64,000 nucleotides of DNA from NCBI GenBank assembly GCA_026929865.2, contig CM049407.1, positions 21,906,501 through 21,970,500 on the forward strand, written 5' to 3'. The stretch's first letter is position 1; each line of letters opens with the position of its first letter. Below, in pieces: positions 49,301 to 61,500 of the stretch. The notes beneath the pieces were generated by a model. The model searched no databases and was not told where the DNA came from. It saw nothing but the letters and a program-made list of their open reading frames with translations. Origin of the DNA: Hyperoplus lanceolatus. Lineage: Eukaryota > Chordata > Actinopteri > Uranoscopiformes > Ammodytidae. The position numbers and the translations under genes are program-made.

Positions 49301-52300
49301 GAAATGACAGTTTTATCTTTACCGGCCTTGGAAATAATCTCCCCTATTGTCTCCCTTGCTCTTTTTGTTTTATATCCAGTCTGATGTAGACAGTAGTCAA
49401 CCTCCTCAGGCAGTCACTAAACCTGGGTCACTGGACACAGGAAGTGCTCCAAAGTCAACTGCACCAACATCTGAAGAGTCCAACAGTAACGCTGCCATGG
49501 ACGGCCCGGACGGTAAAAACGTAATTCGGGTTGTGAGAAGAGTTGTGAGACGGGGGGTTCCAGCTGAGTCCACCCCCAGTGCCGCCCACCCTGCTCCAGA
49601 CCCTGTGCCCAAAACAAACACACCTACTAGGCCTGAAAAGGATGATATCTCCATGGGCCTAGCCAGTCTAATGGGCAGGGGAAGAACCAAGGAACACAGG
49701 CCTCGCACCCGCAACCAAGACCGCAAAGAGGACGCCGCAGAAGAGCAGAAGGAAGAGGAGGAGAAAGAAATGGAAAATTCAGAGGAGGCTGCATCCGCTC
49801 CAGCACCTACACCTACCCCTACCCCTACTGCGCCACCAAAGGCTAACCCCCTTGCCCCTCCAGTTGGGTTCATACCCACTCCCAAACCTGACCCTTTGGC
49901 CCCCCCAGCCGGGTTCATACCCGCCCCCAAACAGAATCTGTTGATACCTCCAACAGGTTTTATCCCAGCCAGGAAAACCAGCCCAATGATGCCCCAGAAG
50001 CAGAATCCCTTGGCAAGACCTCCAGGGTTTATCCCTGTCCCAAAGTCAGACCCCCTGGCTCCTCCTGCAGGGTTCATCCCAAAGGGCCGTTCGTTCGCCG
50101 TTAAGAAAGCCGAGGTACTGAGTGACATAATGGTGCACGTTTGGCGATTTAACCTCTGGGTTGAGCATGCCGTGTGATAACAACAGACATCACTGTTCAT
50201 TTATAGGCTACATGTAACCTCCTCATCAGATTCACCCTGTAAGAGACTTCTTCAACTTGCCCTGATTTGTTTTTTGATTATGGATCATCATGACTTTAGC
50301 TTATGACATGTGTTACAATTAGGCTCGACTTGAAGGTGCAGGAGATTCTGGAGAATGCATGTTGTCTAAAATTACTTTTTTGTCTGAATCAGTATACCTA
50401 ACTATCTTCTCACGACCCGCTACCTGTCCGTTATGTGTGAGCGGGCATGTTGGGCATGTTGCTAGCTATGGTGGGCCCCCTATGTTTACATATCCTTTGT
50501 TTACATAGCATTTTACACAGGTTAGGCTGTGTATTAACACACTATTTCTTTACAGCACGCACACAGAATGGACAGCTAGCGGATCGTGAGGAGATATTCA
50601 CTGATTTTGACAACAAGCATTCTCCAGAATAGGTTACTCCACCTTTTAATCTTTGTGATTAGCAAAATTACTTTATTTTTTAAAGTTGTCTCCAAAAGGA
50701 AAAATCCCTGTAGATTTCTGACATAGACGAACATTGGTATAATGAAGCCACGCTGAATTAGTGAAGGGAAGCATGGTGCATGTAACGGCTCATGATCAGG
50801 CTCCATCAGTGAGGTATGAGGGTCCACTCGTATAGCCTGCACTCTCTATAGTGTGGTAGCTGTCTGGGCACCGAGCTGTGACTCATTACTGTCAGGGAGA
50901 GTGTTGAAGCGGTTCTGTCTGCTGTGGACCCTCCACCTTTAGAGATCTTTCTGGGAAACCACGATAATACTTCAGATTATATTCTTAATGGAAGAAATGA
51001 ACCAGTAATTCTTGTCAGTTACACAGCTCATTCTAAAAGCCATGATCCCAGTTGGATAATGATCTTTATATGTTGTCTGATATTTAATATTAATGTTAGG
51101 AATAGTTGTCTTTTTCAGCTGTCAAACTTGTATATACTTTTTATTTATTCCTTGTTTTGATTCGTCCCTGGGACAAGGTTACACGCTTGTCCTGTTATTG
51201 AGTGTCTCTGGCATTCTGTGTGTCAGCGCCGTGGCCATCTGAACACTTTATTAACAGATGTCCATGAAATCTGGCGAACAGTTGGGTATTTGGCCATGGC
51301 GCTAGGGATTTGATTTTAGGAGAAATGCACCTGGTGTTTTGCCGAGGGATATTGTGTTTGTGATGGGCTCCGCGGAGATATTCAGGTGTCCTATATTACA
51401 GTAAGGGCAGCATGAAGACGTCAGCTGAACGTAGAAATGTATTGTGTACTCTATAGTGATTTTACTTTTTCTTCTCCCACTGGAGCTAACAATAGGCACA
51501 CAACTTAACCTCACTGTCATCTAAAAATAAAGGTGAATCAGAGATAAGGATTTTTTTTTTTTAATCAGTAAAATTTTTTTGGCAGCACGACTTCAACTTG
51601 AAATATAACTTGGATGCAAAACAGCAGCAGCTATGTACTAGAATTATTGATCCACAGCTGCCTACAATTACAGAGCATAATCACAAAACATGATGATTTC
51701 ATTCCGGGTTGCTACTCCCTAGTTTCCTTGGATTTTAGTTTCAGTTGTGTAAGAATTCAGCTGTGACAATGGAAAATTATTTAATTACGCCAACTGATTG
51801 TAGCTCAAGTAACCAGTGACAAAAAAAAGCCTCAAACTCTCATTATTATGCTGCTGCAGCGCTTAATGATCCAATTTTCTTTAATAGACATTTTCCCTTA
51901 CTCGTTTCCCCATTGAATTAATTGGGAAATTCAATTAGTGGGAACACACATCCCTTGAAGTTGGGGCGTAGTTGTGCATGCGCTGAATGGAATCCATTGT
52001 TGGAAGAAAACATAAAAAGCAGGAACATAAACCTCATCCTTATTGTCACCTTTCCTTTCCGTGTTATTTCCATCTGTGTGTGTGTGTATGTGTGTGTGGG
52101 TGTGCACATGTGTCTGTCAAACTGTGTGTCTGTGAATATTTGCATATATGGTGTAAAGGTAAAGGAGGCACCTTGTCCCCCTGTGGGCCCCAACGGTAAG
52201 CCGTCCCATGTCGCAGTGCCCAAGGCTCAGTCTGCCTCGGATGAACAGGTGTGTGTATGTCTTGCTGCGAAAGGTACACGTAACGGTGTGCGTTTTCTCA

Positions 52301-52502
52301 CATTCGTCAAAAAGCACTTGACATTTGTGTTTTTGAAATGGAATGCTCTTTATGTTTTTTTTTGCAATTGCTGGTCCTGCTATCCAGGTCCCAAAGCTGA
52401 TTCCCACTGAGGAAGATTACAAGCGTGTGAAGAGAATCTTCACCATCGCTGGCAGTGATGTAACTTCTGTCTGTCTGTCTGTCTGTCTGTCTGTGTGTGT
52501 GT

Positions 52503-52564
<62 letters not shown>

Positions 52565-55500
52565 TTTGCATTTGCTGTTACTTGACCAGCCTGAGCCGAA
52601 TGCTTACTACCCCCAGTAGCTGGACATGTCGGTCCACCACACCGGGCTGTCCCTACTGAGCTTTTCAATAGGTCTCAATTTACAGGACCAACATATTTTT
52701 CTGTGTTTTTGTTTTGTTCATTCTTTAGGGTCAATTGCTTTGCTATCAGGTTCAGATAAATACCTATATGCTCTGAATGACGATCAAATTTGCCCGTTTT
52801 CTCATTGTATTTTGGCAGGGCTTGATTATATGGCAGTGTGGTTATATCTCCTCTCAAAGTTTTCCCTGTTATTCCTTCTCTATGCTTTCTGCTTCTCTCT
52901 GTGGCTCATTGGATCCTTGCCTGGCTGTCTGCTTTCCTCTTTGCTATTTGCATGGCCAGCGTGCCAGAGACCTCAAATCTTCTCAGGTATGCAGCGTGCT
53001 CCTTTAGCTTGTCCAGTGCCCCAGTCTAAGCTTTTTTTCTCCTCAACTGACCCTACTCTGCCCTACTTTGTTTTTGGCTGCCCGCTTGTCTTTCTAACCC
53101 TACTCTGCCTTCTGCGGTTCATTCTTAGTTCATAGGAATATAGTAATGTGACATAAACCAGCCGGTTAAGAGAATTGATTGTGGGCTTCCTGATCAGGTT
53201 GTTAGAGGTCTCAACAAGATTAGTAATAGTAAATAGCTTATTTTGGTTATATTAAAGTGATCGCCAAATTAGTTGACACAAAGTTGATTAAGCCTACCAG
53301 CTCCCCAGAACTCTCTTTGAAAACTGGCGTCGACACAGGCACATGATCTCAAGCAGCATCAACAAAATGTTTCAGTTGTTGATTCTACTGCTGTTAAAAA
53401 CATGCATGCACAGCAGAAGGTATACAATCCATATCAGTCACCAAATACTTACCTCATGTACGTAGATGCACCGACAGTGTTGTTGTAATTCCTCAGAATT
53501 CCTCATGGGGGGCAACAAATGTTACGCAATGTAGCTTTAATTTGACCAATGCTGCCTGCAGTCAACTTACAATGAAACCAACATGCAGCTGTGTTATTCA
53601 TGCTGCTTTTTCCCTTCACATCCTCATGTAGTTTCTTAAATACTGCACCTTGAATCTTATCAAGTGTGGCTGAAAAAGATACTCCAGGAAACTCCTTACT
53701 TTGCTTGTAATGATACAATATATTTGTATATCATAGTACATCCTATCCTTGTGTTTATGCAGTGCAATAATATTTCTACAGCTGATTTCATTAGCATGGA
53801 GTGCTACCTTGGTGTGCTGTGTTTTAACCGTACCGTGTACACAATTGATCTAGTCAACTGTGACTGTTAATTAATGACAGAACATGAAGTCCCCACCGAC
53901 CCAAACACTGTACTTCAATGCACCGTGTAATCCCGGCTCATTAATACATTTACATTGTAATGCTTTATGATGAATGACTTCACCTTATTCTGCCACTGTC
54001 GCTTGACTTCCAACTGCGTCGTTGAACTGATGTTGGCCCTGCCGCCACAGTGTTTTGTGTGTGTGTGTGTTTTTATTGTAATGATTTGTAACCTCATCTA
54101 TAAAATATTTGAATTGGTTGAATTCAATCGCTAAATATGAACCGACTTCTGCTCCGTCCCCTTAGCCCAAACCCGTGGAGGACCCTGTGGCCATCCTTCA
54201 GGCAGCGCACTCGGCTGCAGCTAAGGTCTGACCAATGACTACAGCTGATAGTTCTGGTGTTTCAGAAACGTGTGTGTGTGTTGTGGTGGTCTAGTGTGAT
54301 GAGCTAGTCAATAGGCGATGCTAAAGTATCAAATAGCACATACAGTTCACTAACTGCTGTCCCCTCATCTTAAAGCTATAGTGCGTAACTTTATCTTTTA
54401 AATAAATGAATGTCAGTTACATTCAAGCCATTGCTAAACAGTGTTGTAGTAATTCCTCAACAGAGGGGCAACAGAAGTTACGCGCTATAGCTTTAACCAG
54501 AGAGAGAAAAGAGGAAAACATGCGGTGTTGGTGCACTTATCGGATAGTTATTATGTTAGCTCGATTGAATTTCCGAGTAAACTGTATCTGAAGTGTGTGC
54601 CTGCACGATTCACCTCCACACTTGACCTGATTTGGCTGTTTCAGTTTGTAGTGTTAGGTGTTTTTCCCCCCAGTTCCCCATTAATGCATTTTGTCTTTGT
54701 GATGTACTGTACTTGGTTGTGATGTAACACCCCTGTCTCACATTCTGTTACACTGTACAATGCACTCGAAACGTCTTCAATGCAAGCTCTGTGAAATAGT
54801 TTTTTAAAGGTGGATTGTGGGAACTGTAGTTTTTTTTCCTCTGGAGGGCTGATGTGTCATGGACGTAAGTGCTAGAGGTGAAAGATGAACAAATGGAGCA
54901 GTTCACACAAATCTATACAGGTTTAAGCACTGAAAGAAGCCCTCTGTCCAATGAATTCATTCCCCTTTTATGTGTCGTGAATGTGAACCGCATGTTAACC
55001 TGTGCTTGTGATTCTTGTCATTTGTGGGAGCCTTGAAGTAGTAGACCGTTTTTGCAGTTACCTCATTTAATCGATAACATTGAGCAGTTCTATTTATTTT
55101 GCGCCATTTTCATTTTGTAATGTTTAGTTATTGATTTTTAAAAGTCTTGCTCATTGTGATTGTTGACCTGTGTTATCAGGGAAAGACTGAAGAGCAGATA
55201 ACGACAGAGAAGGCCTGGTATAACACAGACAGAGTATGGCTCGTCCACAAGGACGGATTTTCCTTGGGTGAGTAAAAAAAAACTTCAATATTTAAGTATC
55301 TGCTTCCATATATAATTCCTCAAATATTCAAAGCAAATATATAAAGCTCACTCTCCTGTCAGTGCTGGACGGGTCTTTTTCTGGCTGTCAATTATTGTTG
55401 ACCTACAGTATAGAGGTGGGCTTTTGAAGCTGATGTGCTTTTGATACTTAAAAGCTAAACGAGTGTACGTGGCCAGACTGACTCCCTTTTACCATAGACG

Positions 55501-58500
55501 GCATGCAATTAGACCAAGCGTGTTTTCCTATTCCAATGCTCAACGTTTTACTTTAAATGAAGCTCAGACATCCCCAGAAGGAATAGAACTGCCTAACCTT
55601 ATCAGGCATGTGCAGTAACTTAAGACAAGATGAAGCTTTTGCCCTCAGTTTCGAGATCATGTCAGGATAAATTAATTCCAGTCTTTTTTTTTTTTTTCGG
55701 CGAGGCAGCAACCCTCCTGAAGACAGATGCAGGCAGTTTGCCAGAGGGGAAGGTGAAAATCCGCCTGGAGAGTGATGGATCTTTATTGGATGTGGATGAA
55801 GATGATGTGGAGAAGGTATTTTTTTTTTTTAATCGTCCAAATCAACTCTGAACCTCATCAATTATTAAAGGGATGGGGGATGACACTATACTGACCGCTG
55901 CTGACTTTGAACTCTAGGCAAACCCTCCCATGTTTGACCGCGTGGAGGACCTGGCCTCGCTGCAGTACCTGAACGAGTCCAGCGTCATGCACACCCTGAG
56001 GCAGCGCTACGGAGGCAACCTGGTGCACACCCACGCCGGGCCCAACATGGCCGTCATTAACCCCATTAGTGCCCCCTCCATGTACTCCGAGAAGGTAGGA
56101 CGGCAGCTGCCTGTGTGCGTAATGACCAAGTTTAACCCCTAACAGTGCATTATGCTCCCAGCACTTTGACTGTTTTGTAACAGATTGAAATGGATTTATT
56201 TAATATTGTTTTGTAGATGCCTATCTATGTTTTTATTTAAACATGTTTTGTTGTATTGTCTTTGATTTCATTGATTGATTGTTTTTTTTTCATTCATTTG
56301 ATTGTGTTCTACTCTGATATTCAAATCTTTTTTTTTCCCGGTGTGGTTTTCATACAAGCCTGTACAGGTTTCTGCCGCACCCACACATGTACTTTTTATA
56401 ATGTATCGCTATGTGTTTCTATATTGTTTGTATGACAAAAAAACTTTAAGAAAAACTCAACTAAAACAAAAATTTTTTTTGGATCTCTTATGGAACAGCA
56501 GAATACCAAAGATGATAATTGATACAGTCATATGAAAAAGTTTGGGAACCCCTCTCAGCCGGCATTATAATTGACTCTGCTTTCACAAAAAAAAGATAAA
56601 AGTGGTATGTCTTTAATTTACCAGGAACAGCTAAGTACTGGGATGTTTTCCGAACAAAGATTTTTTGAAAAGCAGTATTTGGTTGTATGAAATAAAATAA
56701 AATCTGAAAAACTGGCTGTGCAAAAATATAGGAACCCTTGTGGTTTTGTTGATTTTAATGCCTGTAACAGCATGTAAAACTGAGGACTTTAAACACAAAG
56801 TTGGTTGGATTATGTTGTTAAGCCTTGAACCTCATAGAAATGTCTGTTTAATCATGAGAAAATGTATTTTAGGTGCCTAAATGCAAGTTGCACTTCTCTT
56901 TGACTCTCTGCTGAAGTGAGACAGAATGGGATCATCAAAACAGCTCCCAAAAGATCTGAAAAACAAAGATTGTTCATTGTCATGGTTTAGGGGAAGGCTA
57001 CAAGAAGCTTTCCCAAAGGTTTCAATTGTCAATTTCGACTGTAGGGAACGTTGTCAGGAAATGGAAGGACACAGGCATAGTGGCAGTTAAACCCAGGCAT
57101 GGCAGACTAAGAAAAAAACAGGAGCGGCATAGGTGGAGGATTGTGAGAATGGTTGCACACAACCCACAGATCACCTCCTCCAAAGACCTGCAAGAACATC
57201 TGGCTGCAGATTGTGTATCTGTACATCGTTCAACAATTCAGCGCAATTTGCACCAAAACATCTGCTTTTTATAAAGACCAAATAACTTAATTTTTGTCTC
57301 ATCAGTCCAAAGCATTTTCTTCCAATATGAATCTGGCTTGTCTAAATGAGCTTTTGCATACTCCATGCAACTGTATCTGTGGCATGGGCGCAGAAAGGGC
57401 TTCCTTCTCATCACCCGGCCATACAGATGATTTGGTGCAAATTGCACTGAATTGTAGAACCATGTACAGATACACAATCTGCAGCCAGATGTTCTTGCAG
57501 GTCTTTGGAGGTGATCTTTGGGTTGTGTGCAACCATTCTCACAATCCGCCGCATATGCCGCTCTTGTACTTTTCTTGGTATGCTAGACCTGGGTTTAACT
57601 GCAACTGTGCCTGTGTCCTTCCATTCCCTGACAACATTCCTTACAGTAGAAATTGACAATTGAAACCTTTGGGAAAGCTTCTTGTAGCCTTCCCCTAAAC
57701 CATGACAATGAATAATCTTTGTTTTTAAGATCTTTTGGGAGCTGTTTTGATGATCGCATTCTGTCTCACTTCTGCAGAGAGTCAAAGAGAAGTGGAACTT
57801 GCATTTAGGCACCTAAAATACCTTTTATCATGATTAAACAGACCTTTATATGAGGTTAAAGGCTTAACAACATAATCCAACCAATTTTGTGTTTAAAGTC
57901 CTCAGTTTTACATGCTGTTACATGCATTAAAATCAGCAAGACCACAAGGGTTCCCATATTTTTGCCCAGCCAGTTTTTCACATTTTATTTAATTTCATAA
58001 AACTAAATACTGCTTTTCAAAAAATCTTTGTTTGGAAAACATCCCAGTACTTAGCTGTTCCTGGTAAATGAAAGACATACCAATTTTATCTTTTTTGTGT
58101 GAAAGCAGAGACAATTATAATGCCGGCTGAGAGGGGTTCCCAAACTTTTTCATATGACTGTATGTGTGGCCAGCTCCTCTTCACCCTCTCCACCATCTCA
58201 TTGTTCCAGGTGATGCAAATGTTCAAGGGCTGCAGGAGGGAGGACACAGCCCCTCACATCTACAGCATGGCCCAGGCTGCCTATAGGAACCTTCTCACCA
58301 CGCGCCAGGATCAGTCCATTGTCCTGCTTGGCAAGAGTGGTAGTGGCAAGACCACCAACTCTCAACACATCATCCAATACCTGGTGTCTGTAGCTGGCTG
58401 TGCCAACAAAACCTTCTCCAGTAGGTTGGAGGGGAACCAATCTCTAAATTAAAATCATTCAAATCTATTGCAGATTGTTGCTGTTGTATTATTGAGACCA

Positions 58501-61500
58501 TCCAAAATGTCTGTATTTTTCTTTTCTTTGTGCTCTATAGCAGAGAAATGGCAGGCGGTGTACACAGTTTTGGAGGCTTTTGGGAATGCCTCTACCTGTA
58601 TGAATGGGAACGCTAGTCGCTTCTCCCATATTGTTTCCTTGGACTTTGACCAGGCAGGCCTGGTGACCTCAGCCTCTATCCAGGTACAAAAAACAACATA
58701 TTTATTTATCTAATTATTCAAGACATTAGTGCTCAGTCTTTAGGTGTCCTACTCTGCCCGAGTATGGTCGCTGACAATGTCTGATAAACTAGTAGAGATT
58801 TCCAAAATTTCAGCAGACTTTCTTCTTATGGTTACTTTCGCTGCCTAAAATAAATGTAATTTTTATTAATTTTTAATTTCCTGTTCCTGCTGTGGCCTTG
58901 CAGACAATGCTTCTGGAGAAAATGAGGGTGACAAGAAGACCGGAGGGAGAGTCCACCTACAATGTATTTTACTACCTGCTGGCTGGTGTGGACAGCTCTC
59001 TAAGGTCAGGAGGATTAATACTTGTATGCCAATTAAATGCACAATACACCACGGTTCTGCAATCAACCAACACGTTGAGATGTTGTCAATGATGTATCAC
59101 TGCTTCCGCGCATGTGATTTATGAAGCCTTCAGTAGACATGAGAGATGATGTTGTTGTCTTCAGTGTTGTTCTCGTTTCTTCATCAGAACTGAACTGCAC
59201 CTCAACCACTTTGTGGAAAACAATGCATTTGGAATCGTGCCCCAGCCTACGGTAAATACTACTTGGCCTGCGTCTGAACAACCACCAAATGGAATAATAA
59301 TGACTTTTACAGTTTATAAAGCTGAATGTTTGAGTGACTTTATCTGGCTGAATAGAAATTGACTGCATATAGCAAAAACAAAGATACCCTGTGTAACTAG
59401 TGGACCATATCTAAAAGTTTGATTATTACAATTCCATAGTTTTATCTTTTAGCCTAATCACAACCTAGACCTAAGCGGTCGACCCTCATACTGTGTTTAA
59501 TGGCGCTCCCCCACCGTCACACTGCAGTGTCATGATGGATTACACTAAATGAACAAAAACAGCAAGCTGTGCTGGTTATTATAGAGTTTATTGTGTCATC
59601 ACACTTAACCCATTGATGACGGCTGCTGCGCGATGCCACATTGCCTCTCCTGCCTGATCCTGCATCGTGCAGCATTGTTACTTTATCTAATTTTCATGGC
59701 ATGCGCAGCATAGAATGCACTGTCATTGGTTCAAATACACATGAGGTGGGTTTTGTTGATTTTTTAAGACCACGTGATCACCCAAAAGTTGTGTGGTTTG
59801 GCGAAAATCACATCAATCAAAAAAATTAAAAATTAAAAATAAAACAAAATAATAAAAAAAAATAAGCCGGCTGTGTCAGCGATAGTGTATTACAGAACAG
59901 TTAGTGGCGTTTGGTGCGCAGAATCAAGGTCCACTATAGGCTACTGACGAAAATCACACTAAATATTTTATATTATTTATTCTTTTTTTTCTATCTAATT
60001 TTGACGATTTTTAGAAAAATTTGTTGGTTTGTAAGCACTAAGGGAGCATGTTTACATAAAACCTGTGAACCTTAACTTTTAATTGTATTTTATTTCATGT
60101 TTCTATGTGCTACACAGGCTTAGATATTAAGGTTTTGTTAGACTTGACAATTCGTACTATTTTTTCAGAAAACCCTCAGGCATTAAGGACATGCATCCTA
60201 GATTGCCATAGTCATCAATGGGTTAAATAAACATTAAGTAACCTTTAGCTAGACAAAACATACTAAGGGTGTATTCACACTGGGAAAGTCCGCTAGTTCA
60301 CTTGCTTTGGTCCAGACCAAATAGAGTTTAGATTTTTTTTGTTTGATGTGGTCCACTTTCATGTTGCCCCTTTTGCAAGTGAACCAGCATTAAGAAGTAA
60401 AACCACACGTGATCTGAGGTCATTCATTCATTGGACAGACATTCTGGGGTGGGGAGAAGCAGGAAAAACAAAGTAAAAACTGCGAAATATATAACTGATA
60501 CGATATGGGGTTAAAAATAATAAATAAATAAATAGGCCTACATCTAGCCTATAAATAAAATCTAAAAAAACATAAAATTATTGTTGTTTCATATGGTTAT
60601 ACTATGTAGGCCTGTGTCAATGTGTGGCTTGTAGCCTACGATGTGAAACATGATATTTACTGTATTTTTGCTGCTGGACGCGCTGCTCGCGAGGAATAGG
60701 CTCGGTGTGAGTTCAGCGCGGCTTAGCTCCAAACTGACACAGGGATAGTATTGACGGTCCCGTAACATGGGAAGCAGAATAAAAACACGCACTTCATACA
60801 AAGCGCAGCGTGAACCTGCTGTCACTGTGCGGGAGACGCTCACCTCCCCTTCATCTGATCGCTGAACACATCAGCATGTTTACGCGTCCTGTCTATCAAA
60901 TGTAATTCGCTCGGGCTCCCGGTCAAACCACAACTAATCTTCCTAACGATGGCGACAACAACGCTTTCCTATAATGTGAAGCTGACAGCGATTTATTAAA
61001 AAGAAAAGGCACAGTGCTTCCTGCAATTGGGTCGGATCGGTCGGCCAAATTCACACCACAAACGAACTGCAGCAGAGTGCGTTTTGAAATCGAGACCACC
61101 TCTTCAGCTGGGTCTCGGAGCGTTTGTTTGGTCCGCCCCCGAGTGCGATTGCTGTATTCACACCTGTCTGAAAGATGCGCACCAAAGGTGGAAGTGCATC
61201 TGAGTTCGTTTCAACTGAACTAAACACGGCATGTGTGAATACACCCTAAATGTTCCAATCTCACAACACAGAATGGGTCAGACAGTGTGTTTTGAAGGAT
61301 GGCACTTTCTCAACAATTGACTAGTAATCCTGTACTGTAATGGTCATCAACATGTGTGCTAAACCTTTCCAATATATAGTCAGAGTAGTGGACATAGTTC
61401 AGCTCATCCTATTCTTATTCATACATTGGCACAATCTTTGAAATAAATCCATTCAAACCACTTCTATTAGACACCAACAATACACATTTGAAACCATTAG

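Larger units (their letters stand above)
56525..58160. mobile_element. Palindromic Tc1/mariner-like element (duplicated N-terminal halves)
   Basis: The ends CAGTCATATGAAAAAGTTTG and CAAACTTTTTCATATGACTG are perfect mirrors with TA on each side. The arms 56525-57259 and 57425-58160 are inverted copies of about 735 bp, with about 165 bp between them. Both arms carry the transposase N-terminal helix-turn-helix region, reading inward. The right (minus) copy extends through [11 protein letters not shown] with the first catalytic Asp. No C-terminal catalytic part is present. The family differs from that of the element at 41728. The right end is 49 bp from the next myo18a exon. Confidence 0.9.

Noticed and set aside
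49406-50200. 264-codon minus-strand frame, Gly-rich
   Set aside because: It is antisense to the proline-rich myo18a exon; the reverse of Pro/Ala codons gives Gly-rich text. The plus strand has the splice sites and correct phase.
52626-53135. 169-codon plus-strand frame rich in Leu/Ser/Phe with apparent membrane segments
   Set aside because: Composition follows from T/C-rich intron sequence; no homology recognised and no splice phase fits myo18a.
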